DNA from: Planctomycetota bacterium
Lineage (GTDB): Bacteria; Planctomycetota; UBA11346
DNA length: 64,000 nucleotides
Direction of reading: 5' to 3'
NCBI GenBank assembly: GCA_013816485.1
Contig: JACDEI010000018.1
Coordinates: 1 to 64,000 of the forward strand
The notes beneath the pieces are model-generated. The model was not told where the DNA came from. It searched no databases and saw only the letters and a list, made by a program, of their open reading frames with translations. The first letter of the stretch is position 1; each line of letters opens with the position of its first letter. This document shows, piece by piece, positions 1 through 7,635 of this stretch. A program made the position numbers and the translations under genes.

Positions 1-993
1 TACCACCGCGCGCTGAGCGGCAGCGACTTGGCTGCCCTCGCCCAGGGCGGTCTCAATCAGCAGGCTCCGGGCGTCAACGCCGGTACGGATCAGATCGTCA
101 GCATGGCCTCGCCCACCATCACGTTGGCAGGCGGTGCCAGTGATGACGGTTCCACTGGCAACCCCCTGTACTCGACCTGGACCCAGGTTGCCGGCCCCGC
201 GGTCGCTACGTTCAGCGATGTGCACAGCCTGACCTCATCGGTCACGCTGCCGGCGGTTGGCTCCTACGAATTCGAACTGGCAGTGAGCGATGGCTTGCTG
301 ATCGCACGCGATCGTATGCGGGTCGAGGCCAGCTCCGACACCGTCGATCTCGCCAGCGGCCTGATCCTGCACTACCGCTTGGACGAGGTCAGCGGCAACC
401 TGGTGGCTGACTCCAGCCCCGTCGCTCTGAATGCGACATTCTACGGCACCCCGCTATGGAGTGACGAAGGGAAGTTCATGGGGGCTGCGCAGTTGAACGG
501 TCAGAGCCAGATCATCGCTCCGATGCCGAATCATCTGAGCTCCCTCACCACCATGACCCTGTCGGTGTGGATGCGCGGTGATCGTTCGATCCTCGATATG
601 GCACATTCCTGGCCGAGTGCGCTCGGTCATTCGGACTACGCCACCAACCGCGGGTTCGCCCTCATGACCACCCAGACCAACACCAATACCTTCGGCTTCC
701 GCCTGCACACCGGCACCGGCCGTCGCGAGGTAACCATGGACGGCGTGCCGGCCGGGGCCTGGGTCCATGTGGTGGCCACCTTCGACGGCAGCACCATGCG
801 GCTCTACCGTGATGGGGCGCTGGTCGGCATCAATGCCACCGGAGCGATCCCGGTGCCGGCGTTCGATGCCCGCCTGCACATCGGTATTGGCTACGAAGGC
901 ATGTTCGACGACATCCGCATCTATGACCGCGCGCTCTCGCCCACCGAAGTGCAGTCGCTGAACATCGTGCCGCCGCTAGGCGGCAGCGGCTGA
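1..993 (+). CDS. LamG / PKD-like surface protein, 3' part (5' end outside window)
   Basis: The reading frame is open from base 1 and ends at a TGA at 991-993, so the gene starts upstream. The first residues (YHRALSGSDLAAL) look like the closing strand of one LamG (concanavalin-like) domain. An Ig/PKD-like segment follows, roughly residues 25-115, with the WTQVAGPAVATFSD-type pattern. A second complete LamG domain runs from LHYRLDEVSG to IYDRALSPTEVQSL near the C-terminus. Tandem LamG and PKD repeats are typical of large exported carbohydrate- or protein-binding proteins of Planctomycetota and Verrucomicrobiota. No sorting signal is visible at the C-terminus, which ends in Gly/Ser. The ligand cannot be told. 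The gap 994-1100 holds no gene and is probably the promoter region of the next operon. Confidence 0.8.
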   Translation, partial: YHRALSGSDLAALAQGGLNQQAPGVNAGTDQIVSMASPTITLAGGASDDGSTGNPLYSTWTQVAGPAVATFSDVHSLTSSVTLPAVGSYEFELAVSDGLLIARDRMRVEASSDTVDLASGLILHYRLDEVSGNLVADSSPVALNATFYGTPLWSDEGKFMGAAQLNGQSQIIAPMPNHLSSLTTMTLSVWMRGDRSILDMAHSWPSALGHSDYATNRGFALMTTQTNTNTFGFRLHTGTGRREVTMDGVPAGAWVHVVATFDGSTMRLYRDGALVGINATGAIPVPAFDARLHIGIGYEGMFDDIRIYDRALSPTEVQSLNIVPPLGGSG

Positions 994-1100
994 GCTGGGG
1001 TGCCCAACTCACGGCCTAGGTCTTGCGCCACCCCATAGCCGTTTGAACATGTCAGCGTGAGCGTCGGCGCCTGCGCATCCGTGATATCTTCGAGCACCGC

Positions 1101-1736
1101 ATGCGTCTGGTGATCCTGGGCGTAGGTGGCCATGGTCGGGTGGTGGCCGAGACCGCACGCGTGGCCGGGCTTGATCTGCTCGGCTTCATCGACGAAGATC
1201 GCGCCTTGCACACGGCTACGCCGCTGGGGTTGCCAGTGCTCGGCAGTACCACAGCGGTCGAGCACCGGCAAATCGACTGCGATGGCGTGCTGCTGGGCGT
1301 CGGCCGCAACTCCGTCCGCATCGCGCTCCTGCGTCGCTTCCTGGTCACCGGCCATGCCTTGCCCGCGCTCATCCACCCCCGTGCCTGGGTCAGCCCCAAT
1401 TCATTCCTTGGACCCGGCACAGTAGTCATGGCCAATGCGACGGTACAGACCGGCTGCCGGCTGGGTGCTGCGGTGATCATCAATACCAATGCTTCGATCG
1501 ACCATGACGGCGTGCTGGCCGATGGCGTGCACATCTCGCCCGGAGCACACCTCGCTGGCAATGTGGCCGTCGGCGAGGGTACCCACATCGGTATCGGCGC
1601 CACCGTCATCGAAGGGATCCGCATCGGCGCTGGTTGCCTGGTCGCCGCGGGAGCCGTGGTCATCCGCGATGTGCTGGATGGTCAACGCGTAGCAGGGGTA
1701 CCAGCACGCCCGATGCGATCCCAGGAGCGGGTATGA
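1101..1736 (+). CDS. NeuD/PglD-family sugar O/N-acyltransferase
   Basis: A 211-residue protein. The N-terminal Rossmann-like half begins MRLVILGVGGHGRVV, the nucleotide-binding GxGGHG signature of NeuD/PglD. From about residue 85 it becomes a left-handed beta-helix of hexapeptide repeats (LGPGTVVMAN, VHISPGAHLAG, IGIGATVIEG). PglD members acetylate the 4-amino group of UDP-4-amino-4,6-dideoxy-GlcNAc with acetyl-CoA; NeuD members O-acetylate sialic acids. The gene overlaps the next, a PglE-like aminotransferase, by ATGA, and a PglF-like dehydratase follows, so the PglD-type reaction is the better fit. The His in the HDG motif near residue 135 is the likely catalytic base. No strong ribosome binding site precedes the ATG. 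Confidence 0.85.
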   Translation: MRLVILGVGGHGRVVAETARVAGLDLLGFIDEDRALHTATPLGLPVLGSTTAVEHRQIDCDGVLLGVGRNSVRIALLRRFLVTGHALPALIHPRAWVSPNSFLGPGTVVMANATVQTGCRLGAAVIINTNASIDHDGVLADGVHISPGAHLAGNVAVGEGTHIGIGATVIEGIRIGAGCLVAAGAVVIRDVLDGQRVAGVPARPMRSQERV

Positions 1737-2881
1737 ACGCGACACGCGTCTACCTCTCTCCACCGCACCTGGGCGGCGACGAACTGTCCCTGGTACAGGA
1801 GGCGTTCGCCACCAACTGGGTGGCGCCCATCGGCCCGCACGTGGATGCGTTCGAGCGTGAGATGGCGGCGCGGCTCGGCGTCGCTGGCGCCGTGGCGTTG
1901 TCGAGCGGCACCGCGGCGCTGCACCTGGCGCTGGTCATCAATGGGGTCGGGCCCGGCGACCAAGTGTGGTGCGCCTCGTTGACCTTCTGCGGCAGCGCCA
2001 ACCCCATCGCCTATGTAGGCGCGACACCGGTGTTCATCGATAGCGAGCGGCGCAGCTGGAACCTCGACCCGGCGCTGGTGGCGCAAGGACTCGATGATGC
2101 CGCACGTGCCGGTCGCCTGCCCAAGGCGATCATCAGCGTCGATCTGTATGGCCAGAGTGCGGACTACGAGCCCCTCGTCGCCGCCTGTGAACGCCACGGT
2201 GTGGCATTGATCGAAGACGCGGCCGAGGCCCTGGGGGCGACCTACCGCGGCAAACCAGCAGGGGCTTTTGGTCGTTGCGCCATCCTGTCGTTCAACGGCA
2301 ACAAGATCATCACCACTTCCGGTGGTGGGATGCTGCTGTCGAATGACCAGCGACTGTGCGATGAAGCACGCTTCCTTGCCACCCAGGCGCGGGATCCGGC
2401 GCCGTGGTACCAACACAGTCGCATCGGGTACAATTTCCGTCTGAGCAATGTCTGCGCTGCCATCGGTCGCGGCCAGCTCCGCGTGCTTGATGAGCGGGTG
2501 AATGCACGGCGACGATTAAATGCGCGGTACCGCGACCTGCTCTCTGGACTACCGGGGCTGACTTTCGCTCCGGACCTGGATCACTTGCCTGGAACCCGTT
2601 GCACCCGCTGGCTGACGGTGATCCAGCTGGATCCGAAGAATGCCCGTGCAACCCCTGAAGAGCTCCGTTTGGCATTGGAGGCCGAGAACATTGAATCTCG
2701 CCCCGTGTGGAAACCGATGCATCTTCAACCGGTGTTCGCTGGCTGCGCCTTCATTGGTGGCGGTGTGGCTGAGGAACTCTTCATGCGCGGACTCTGTCTG
2801 CCGTCCGGTTCATCCTTGAGCGAGAGCGACCAGGATCGCGTGGTGACGATACTGCGACATCACCTGGATGGCGGAGCGTGA
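1733..2881 (+). CDS. DegT/DnrJ/EryC1-family PLP aminotransferase, PglE-like
   Basis: I place the start at ATG 1733, inside the stop of the upstream acetyltransferase gene (ATGA overlap), giving 382 residues, the usual family length; a longer frame upstream only covers the neighbour. Family features: substrate-side segment ALSSGTAALHLAL (about 56-66), VDLYGQSAD (136-144), EDAAEALGA (161-169), and the PLP lysine K191 in FNGNKIITTSGGG, the same context as PglE, PseC and other nucleotide-sugar 4-aminotransferases. It would transfer an amino group from glutamate to the C4 keto sugar made by the downstream dehydratase. Overlaps the next gene by GTGA. Product stereochemistry (bacillosamine-type or other) cannot be read from sequence. 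Confidence 0.88.
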   Translation: MNATRVYLSPPHLGGDELSLVQEAFATNWVAPIGPHVDAFEREMAARLGVAGAVALSSGTAALHLALVINGVGPGDQVWCASLTFCGSANPIAYVGATPVFIDSERRSWNLDPALVAQGLDDAARAGRLPKAIISVDLYGQSADYEPLVAACERHGVALIEDAAEALGATYRGKPAGAFGRCAILSFNGNKIITTSGGGMLLSNDQRLCDEARFLATQARDPAPWYQHSRIGYNFRLSNVCAAIGRGQLRVLDERVNARRRLNARYRDLLSGLPGLTFAPDLDHLPGTRCTRWLTVIQLDPKNARATPEELRLALEAENIESRPVWKPMHLQPVFAGCAFIGGGVAEELFMRGLCLPSGSSLSESDQDRVVTILRHHLDGGA

Positions 2882-4818
2882 TCGATTCACCTGACGTCTT
2901 CCACGGTACCAGCCGTTATGCGCGGCCGCGCACGCAACGCGAACGGGTCCTGCTGCATTGGCTGTGGGTGGCGACCGACCTGTTGTTGATCGCGCTGTCG
3001 GCGATCCTGGTGTCTTTCATCACCGAACGCAGTCTCGGCTGGGTGTCGTGGGCGGTGCTCGGCGGCATTGCCGCGGTGCAGATGGCGGTGCACTTCCAGC
3101 GCGGACTCTACCAAGCGGTCCTGCGCTATGTCGGCATCCATGAATTGACCACCATCGGTGCTGGCATGGTGCTCGGCGTCATCTGCGCCGTGGTCGCCTG
3201 CTATTTCCTCAACCTGCCGAACACCGGCGATCTGGGGCGCGTCTTCCTGGTGCTGCACGCCTTCACCTCCATCGCCGCCCTGACCGGCGCGCGGCTGACT
3301 CATCGCTTGGTTTTCGAGCACACGACTCCGCGTGCCGGCAAACGGGTGCTGATCTACGGCTCGGGCTCGCTCGGCGAGATCGTCATGCGTGAGTTAAGGA
3401 ACCAGCCGGGATTCCAGGTCGTCGGGTTTCTCGACGTCAATGTTGCACGACACGGCCAGCAGGTGCGTGGCTGCAAGGTTCTGGGCGACCTGTCGCTGCT
3501 GGCAGGACTGCACCGCGACAAGCCGCTCGACCTGCTGGTCATCGCCGAGCGCATGTTGTCACAGCAGGCGCTCAAGCAGGCCTTCCAATTGAGCATGGAA
3601 CTGGGCATCCAGGTCAAACGCGTGCAAGGCGTAGCCATGGGACGTGGGCAACAGGTGCAGCTCCAGGATCTGGCACTGGAAGAGTTGCTCGCCAGACCGC
3701 AGCGCAACCTCGACCGCAGCATGGTACGTGGATTGCTCGAAAAACGCACAGTGCTGGTGACCGGCGCGGGTGGTTCGATCGGAAGTGAATTGTGTCGGCA
3801 GATCGCTTCTGCGGGTGCCGCCCACTTGGTGCTGATCGATCATAGCGAATTCAACCTCTATCAGATCGATGGTGACCTGAATGCCCATCATCCCGAATGC
3901 CAGATTTTACCGGTGCTCGCGACCCTTTCCGACCGCGCGACTCTTGATGTCATCATCGCCAATCATAAACCTGACATCGTCTTCCACGCCGCTGCCTATA
4001 AACATGTGCCGATGGTGGAAGAGAATCCCTTCCTGGGGATGGCCAACAACCTCGGCGGTTTCCGCAACCTGCTGGAATCCTGCATCGCGCATCGTGTTCC
4101 TCACTTGGTGGCAATATCCACTGATAAGGCCGTGCGCCCGACCAATGTCATGGGCGCAAGCAAACGTGCCTGTGAGGTACTGCTGCAGAATGTCGAAGCC
4201 GGAGCCACACGCCTGTGCTCGGTGCGCTTCGGCAACGTGTTGGGCTCCTCTGGCAGCGTGATCCCGCGTTTCCTCGAACAGATCCGTCGTGGCGGTCCGG
4301 TGACGGTGACCGATCCAGAGGTCACCCGTTATTTCATGTTGCTGCATGAGGCGGTTGAATTGGTCCTGCAGGCCGCCGTCGTCGCCAAACATGGTGAGAT
4401 CCTCATCCTCGACATGGGCGAACCCGTGAAGATCGTCAACCTTGCGCGCCAACTTATCTTCATGACTGGCCACCGCCCGGATGTCGACATTCGCATCGCC
4501 TTCACCGGATTAAGGCCGGGAGAGAAATTGACCGAAGAATTGTTGCTCAGCGACAGTGAAGCCTCGACCATCGTCGATGGAATCACCATCGCCACACCAG
4601 TTCATCGCGATCGGTGTGAGGTCATGGATCTGGTACAAAAACTTCTCGCCGCCTGTCAACGCCGTGATCTGGATATGTTCGTCCGCTTGACCCGTCAACT
4701 AGTACCGGAGTGGAAAGCCAGCAGAGAGTTCTCTTCGTTCCTTGAGGGACATACCGATCTGTTCCCGACACTCGCAGCGACAACTCACGGAAAACCATCG
4801 ACGCAGAGCGGGGAGTGA
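2878..4818 (+). CDS. Membrane-bound NDP-sugar 4,6-dehydratase, PglF/WbpM/CapD family
   Basis: A 646-residue protein starting at GTG 2878, overlapping the aminotransferase stop. Four membrane segments occupy roughly residues 20-160, then a CoA-binding-like Rossmann fold (GSGSLGEIV near 161), then the extended SDR catalytic domain with TGAGGSIGSELC near 296. The active site carries the Met-x3-Lys of this subfamily (VMGASK) where ordinary SDRs have Tyr-x3-Lys, and the conserved AAAYKHVPMVEENP block is present. These enzymes convert UDP-GlcNAc to the UDP-4-keto-6-deoxy sugar at the inner membrane face. Together with the two preceding genes this completes the three-step route to a UDP-diacetamido-trideoxyhexose. 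No glycosyltransferase or flippase is in the window. Confidence 0.9.
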   Translation: MIDSPDVFHGTSRYARPRTQRERVLLHWLWVATDLLLIALSAILVSFITERSLGWVSWAVLGGIAAVQMAVHFQRGLYQAVLRYVGIHELTTIGAGMVLGVICAVVACYFLNLPNTGDLGRVFLVLHAFTSIAALTGARLTHRLVFEHTTPRAGKRVLIYGSGSLGEIVMRELRNQPGFQVVGFLDVNVARHGQQVRGCKVLGDLSLLAGLHRDKPLDLLVIAERMLSQQALKQAFQLSMELGIQVKRVQGVAMGRGQQVQLQDLALEELLARPQRNLDRSMVRGLLEKRTVLVTGAGGSIGSELCRQIASAGAAHLVLIDHSEFNLYQIDGDLNAHHPECQILPVLATLSDRATLDVIIANHKPDIVFHAAAYKHVPMVEENPFLGMANNLGGFRNLLESCIAHRVPHLVAISTDKAVRPTNVMGASKRACEVLLQNVEAGATRLCSVRFGNVLGSSGSVIPRFLEQIRRGGPVTVTDPEVTRYFMLLHEAVELVLQAAVVAKHGEILILDMGEPVKIVNLARQLIFMTGHRPDVDIRIAFTGLRPGEKLTEELLLSDSEASTIVDGITIATPVHRDRCEVMDLVQKLLAACQRRDLDMFVRLTRQLVPEWKASREFSSFLEGHTDLFPTLAATTHGKPSTQSGE

Positions 4819-4819
4819 T

Positions 4820-5605
4820 ATGATCAGCGAACTCGCTATTCGAGACGACAATGCCAAACAAGTCTGCTCACAGCTATGCGAGCAATGGAAGCGTGACGAC
4901 CTCAAGGTATTCGTCCTGCGCGGCGAGTCGAAACGCACTCAGGTCCGTGATTGGCATGAAAGTCTTTTCCCTTTGATCGGAACGCCGGCCCATCTAGCGG
5001 AGGATGTCCGTATCGGCGATCGCGACCAGCAACGCACCGGCGGCATTTGGATGGAGGTTCGTTATGATTCCCGTTTTCCTGACGCTTATCGACACTCCGC
5101 CAATGCTCAGCCGTTGCATACCGATGGTTCGTATATCCCATCATTTCCCAATGCCTCCCTCATGACCTGTATCGCCAACACGGCAGAAGGTGGAGAAACC
5201 ACCTTCATCGACTCGCTGGTGCTGTTACAGATTTTGCGTCGAGAAGCGCCAGAGTTGCTTGATGAGTTGCTGTCCACCATCGTCCCGCATGCACGTTCGG
5301 GCGATCGACGCGATGAGCAGATAATCCGCCAAGCAGGGGATCGCATTTGGGTGAACTGGAATTACTACTGTGTCGCAAAGGACACCACCCCTGCGGCCCG
5401 TGTTCTGGCCGAATCCTTCCACCGCTTGCTCCAGAATTCCCCGGGCGTGAAGGCTGGTATTCGACCGGTGAAGTTGCTGCCGGGTGATGCCGTAGTTTGG
5501 AAGGACGCGGAGGTTCTCCACGGACGCAATGCCTTCGTTCCAACTCGTGAATCGGACCGCTTCATCTGGAAATGCGCAATCGATGTAGGCATATTCCGTG
5601 GCTGA
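4820..5605 (+). CDS. TauD/TfdA-type Fe(II)/2-oxoglutarate dioxygenase
   Basis: The start is ATG 4820, one base after the dehydratase stop; the longer frame from 4742 would run into that gene. The product is 261 residues. It shows the facial triad: His-x-Asp in LHTDGSY (about residues 99-101) and the distal His in EVLHGRN near residue 233, followed by an Arg in RESDRF that could bind 2-oxoglutarate. Family members hydroxylate small molecules with Fe(II), oxygen and 2-oxoglutarate. Position inside the bacillosamine-type operon suggests a sugar, its acyl group or a linked amino acid as substrate, but nothing in the sequence identifies it. It overlaps the next gene by 8 bases. Confidence 0.75.
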   Translation: MISELAIRDDNAKQVCSQLCEQWKRDDLKVFVLRGESKRTQVRDWHESLFPLIGTPAHLAEDVRIGDRDQQRTGGIWMEVRYDSRFPDAYRHSANAQPLHTDGSYIPSFPNASLMTCIANTAEGGETTFIDSLVLLQILRREAPELLDELLSTIVPHARSGDRRDEQIIRQAGDRIWVNWNYYCVAKDTTPAARVLAESFHRLLQNSPGVKAGIRPVKLLPGDAVVWKDAEVLHGRNAFVPTRESDRFIWKCAIDVGIFRG

Positions 5606-6356
5606 TCGCGCAGGACGGGTGGTGTTGGGCACCATGCGTATGCTTGAATGCCAACGCACGACCAATGAGTGGGCAAGGTTCTTCGGTTCCGCACATGACC
5701 AGGGTGTGCGTTGGCTGCATTGCTCTGACGAATACGAAAGTTTCCCCCTACTCTGCCAATGCCTTGCTGAACTGCGGGCAACGAGGCCTGGAGTCACCTT
5801 CCGGTTCGTGGTCAAACTGGCAAATCCTGGATTCGATGATTCCCGATTCGACGAATCGCGATTCGTTGCACGTTTGTCGAGTTACAGCGAACACCTAGGA
5901 ACAGACCATTTTGATCTGGTGCAATGGATGTGGCGAACCAAAGATGGGGGTGACGCGCATCGGGTCTCGCGTTTCCTCGCGGAATCCGCACGCCTGGACC
6001 AATCCTTCAGCACCTCCGTTGCACGGGGTCTGGTAGGTCAAGTCTTGTGCTTCCCGTATTCACCCACTTTTGCCCATGCCGCGCTGACACTCCCCTCCAT
6101 CAACGGACTGGTGATTTACCGGAATGTGTTGGAAACCGAATACGAATCTGCGTTGGACGACTGTATGCGGCTCGGGAAACACGCGTTGGCTATTCGTCCA
6201 TTCGCAGCTGGGAAAGCGCTCGCCTCGGCCGAGGCGACACCGGAAACGCTGCTCCGCTACTCCTTTTCGCATCCGGCGATCAGTGGCATAATCGTTGGTA
6301 CATCTTCCTTGAAGCACCTGTCGGAGTTGCTTGCCGCCAGTGCGCAAGCGGAATGA
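5598..6356 (+). CDS. Aldo/keto-reductase-fold protein with degenerate active site
   Basis: A 252-residue protein starting at GTG 5598, overlapping the dioxygenase gene. The N-terminus has the AKR LGTMRM-type first strand, and the C-terminal block LRYSFSHPAISGIIVGTSSLKHLSEL is diagnostic of the family's NADPH-binding end. The catalytic tetrad is altered: aligned by eye, the usual Asp of the DTAxxYG motif reads His in HCSDEY, Tyr is kept, Lys is kept in VVKLA, and the catalytic His of DLYQLHW reads Met in DLVQWMW. It may bind cofactor without normal reductase chemistry, or catalyse another step. As the last gene of the sugar operon it probably acts on the same product. Confidence 0.7.
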   Translation: MADRAGRVVLGTMRMLECQRTTNEWARFFGSAHDQGVRWLHCSDEYESFPLLCQCLAELRATRPGVTFRFVVKLANPGFDDSRFDESRFVARLSSYSEHLGTDHFDLVQWMWRTKDGGDAHRVSRFLAESARLDQSFSTSVARGLVGQVLCFPYSPTFAHAALTLPSINGLVIYRNVLETEYESALDDCMRLGKHALAIRPFAAGKALASAEATPETLLRYSFSHPAISGIIVGTSSLKHLSELLAASAQAE

Positions 6357-6379
6357 TCCTTATTCGGGATCATAGTTCC
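6350..6379 (+). terminator. Hairpin over the stop codon of the sugar operon
   Basis: The stop codon of the last operon gene lies in a stem ATGATCC/GGATCAT (6353-6359 with 6367-6373), which an outer GGA/TCC pairing could extend. No run of T follows, so this is a weak terminator candidate. The rest of 6380-6523 shows nothing I recognise. Confidence 0.3.
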
Positions 6380-6523
6380 CTTGGGCTGCTTCCTGCGAAC
6401 CCGTAAGCCTTTCTCGTAAGCTGGCCATAAGTCGGATTGCCTAGCACAGCCAACTACACATCGACCTTCCTGCACCGGCGATGGCCCTCAAAGACAAGCC
6501 GCATCACCACCGGCTAAACAGTA

Positions 6524-7468
6524 TCACAGCACCGCGCGTGCGCGCGACATGATCGAGCTGAAGAAGGTCTTGCGCTTCTTGCCGCCGATATTCGCGTATT
6601 CGGGTTCATTGCCATCAAGCACCGCACGGCAGTCGTGTTCGATCTCCGAGGCGTCCTTGTAGCGCTTGTCGGGTTCGCGGGCCATGGCGCGGCGGACGAT
6701 GGTGGCGAGGTGCTTGTTGACGTTGGGGCGCAGGTAGCGCGCGGTCGGTTGTTTGGTCGCGTCGCGGACCAACTGGATGGTATCTTCCGGCGTGCTGCCA
6801 ACGAACGGCGGCTGACCGGTGATGGCGTAGAATATCGTCGCGCCGAGCGCATAGATGTCGGTGCGTTCGTCGAGCTGCCCACCGACGATCTGCTCGGGGG
6901 CGAGGTAGGACGGCGTGCCGGCGATCGCCGTGCTGGTCGGCAGTTCGCCGCGCGTCATGGCCAGACCGAAGTCGGTCAGACGCGGGGTGCCGTTGGTCTC
7001 CAGCAGGACGTTGGCGGGTTTGATGTCGCGGTTAACGTACCCGGCGAGGTGGACCGCCTGCAGACCGGCAGCGCAGTCGCGCATGATGCGCAGGGCCAGT
7101 TCATCACCCAGGGGGCCATAATTCGCGACGCGGGAACCGAGGTCACCGCCAGCCACCAAGCGCATCGCCATGTACGGGCACTGACCGACCTGGCCGGCAT
7201 CGTAGAGCGTGATGACGTTGGGATGGTCGATGGCGCCGAGCACGCGCGCCTCGTGCATGAAGGTGTCGACCAGTTCCGGGCTGTAACCGTTACGCGCCGC
7301 ATATTTCGGGCTGACAATCTTGAGCGCGACCTTGCGGCGCACGACCTTGTGCTCCGCTTCGAGGATGATCCCCATGCCGCCTTCGGCGAGGATGTGATAG
7401 AACGTGTATTCGCCGAACGACTGGCCGATGCGCTGGATGGCCTGCCTGGTGTTGGAAGAATCGTTCAT
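6524..7468 (-). CDS. Soluble Ser/Thr protein kinase (PknB-like catalytic domain)
   Basis: A 314-residue bacterial Hanks-type kinase. Visible motifs: Gly-rich loop AEGGMG (28-33), ATP lysine in VALK (K50), helix C Glu in MHEA (E73), catalytic loop VNRDIKPANVL (145-155), DFG (166-168), APE (190-192). The HRD motif is NRD; the catalytic Asp remains, so activity is still plausible. The domain takes nearly the whole length. No membrane segment or sensor domain follows, only a basic tail of about 40 residues, so it is cytosolic. It lies 167 bases downstream of the glucuronate isomerase gene on the same strand, separated by a strong inverted repeat, so it may be transcribed alone. Substrates unknown. 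Confidence 0.92.
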   Translation of the reverse strand: MNDSSNTRQAIQRIGQSFGEYTFYHILAEGGMGIILEAEHKVVRRKVALKIVSPKYAARNGYSPELVDTFMHEARVLGAIDHPNVITLYDAGQVGQCPYMAMRLVAGGDLGSRVANYGPLGDELALRIMRDCAAGLQAVHLAGYVNRDIKPANVLLETNGTPRLTDFGLAMTRGELPTSTAIAGTPSYLAPEQIVGGQLDERTDIYALGATIFYAITGQPPFVGSTPEDTIQLVRDATKQPTARYLRPNVNKHLATIVRRAMAREPDKRYKDASEIEHDCRAVLDGNEPEYANIGGKKRKTFFSSIMSRARAVL

Positions 7469-7577
7469 GCGCCGTGCATCCCGAAAGTTCGTGTAGCTCG
7501 TCCCAGTCGGCGGAGTGCCAGTAGATTGTGGCTCCCGACTCGTCCGCGGTCAAGGCATGCTGGGACAATCGCCCGGT

Positions 7578-7628
7578 GGTGCAAGCGATGCGCTCACGCA
7601 CTTGGAATCCTACCGCATCGCTTGCACC
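7578..7628 (-). terminator. Perfect 15-bp inverted repeat after the glucuronate isomerase gene
   Basis: GGTGCAAGCGATGCG at 7578-7592 is exactly complementary to CGCATCGCTTGCACC at 7614-7628, with a 21-base loop. It begins 8 bases after the uxaC stop and precedes the kinase gene. There is no T-tract, and the loop is long for an intrinsic terminator, so it could also be an mRNA-stabilising 3' hairpin or an operator. Confidence 0.5.
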
Positions 7629-7635
7629 GGTTCTG

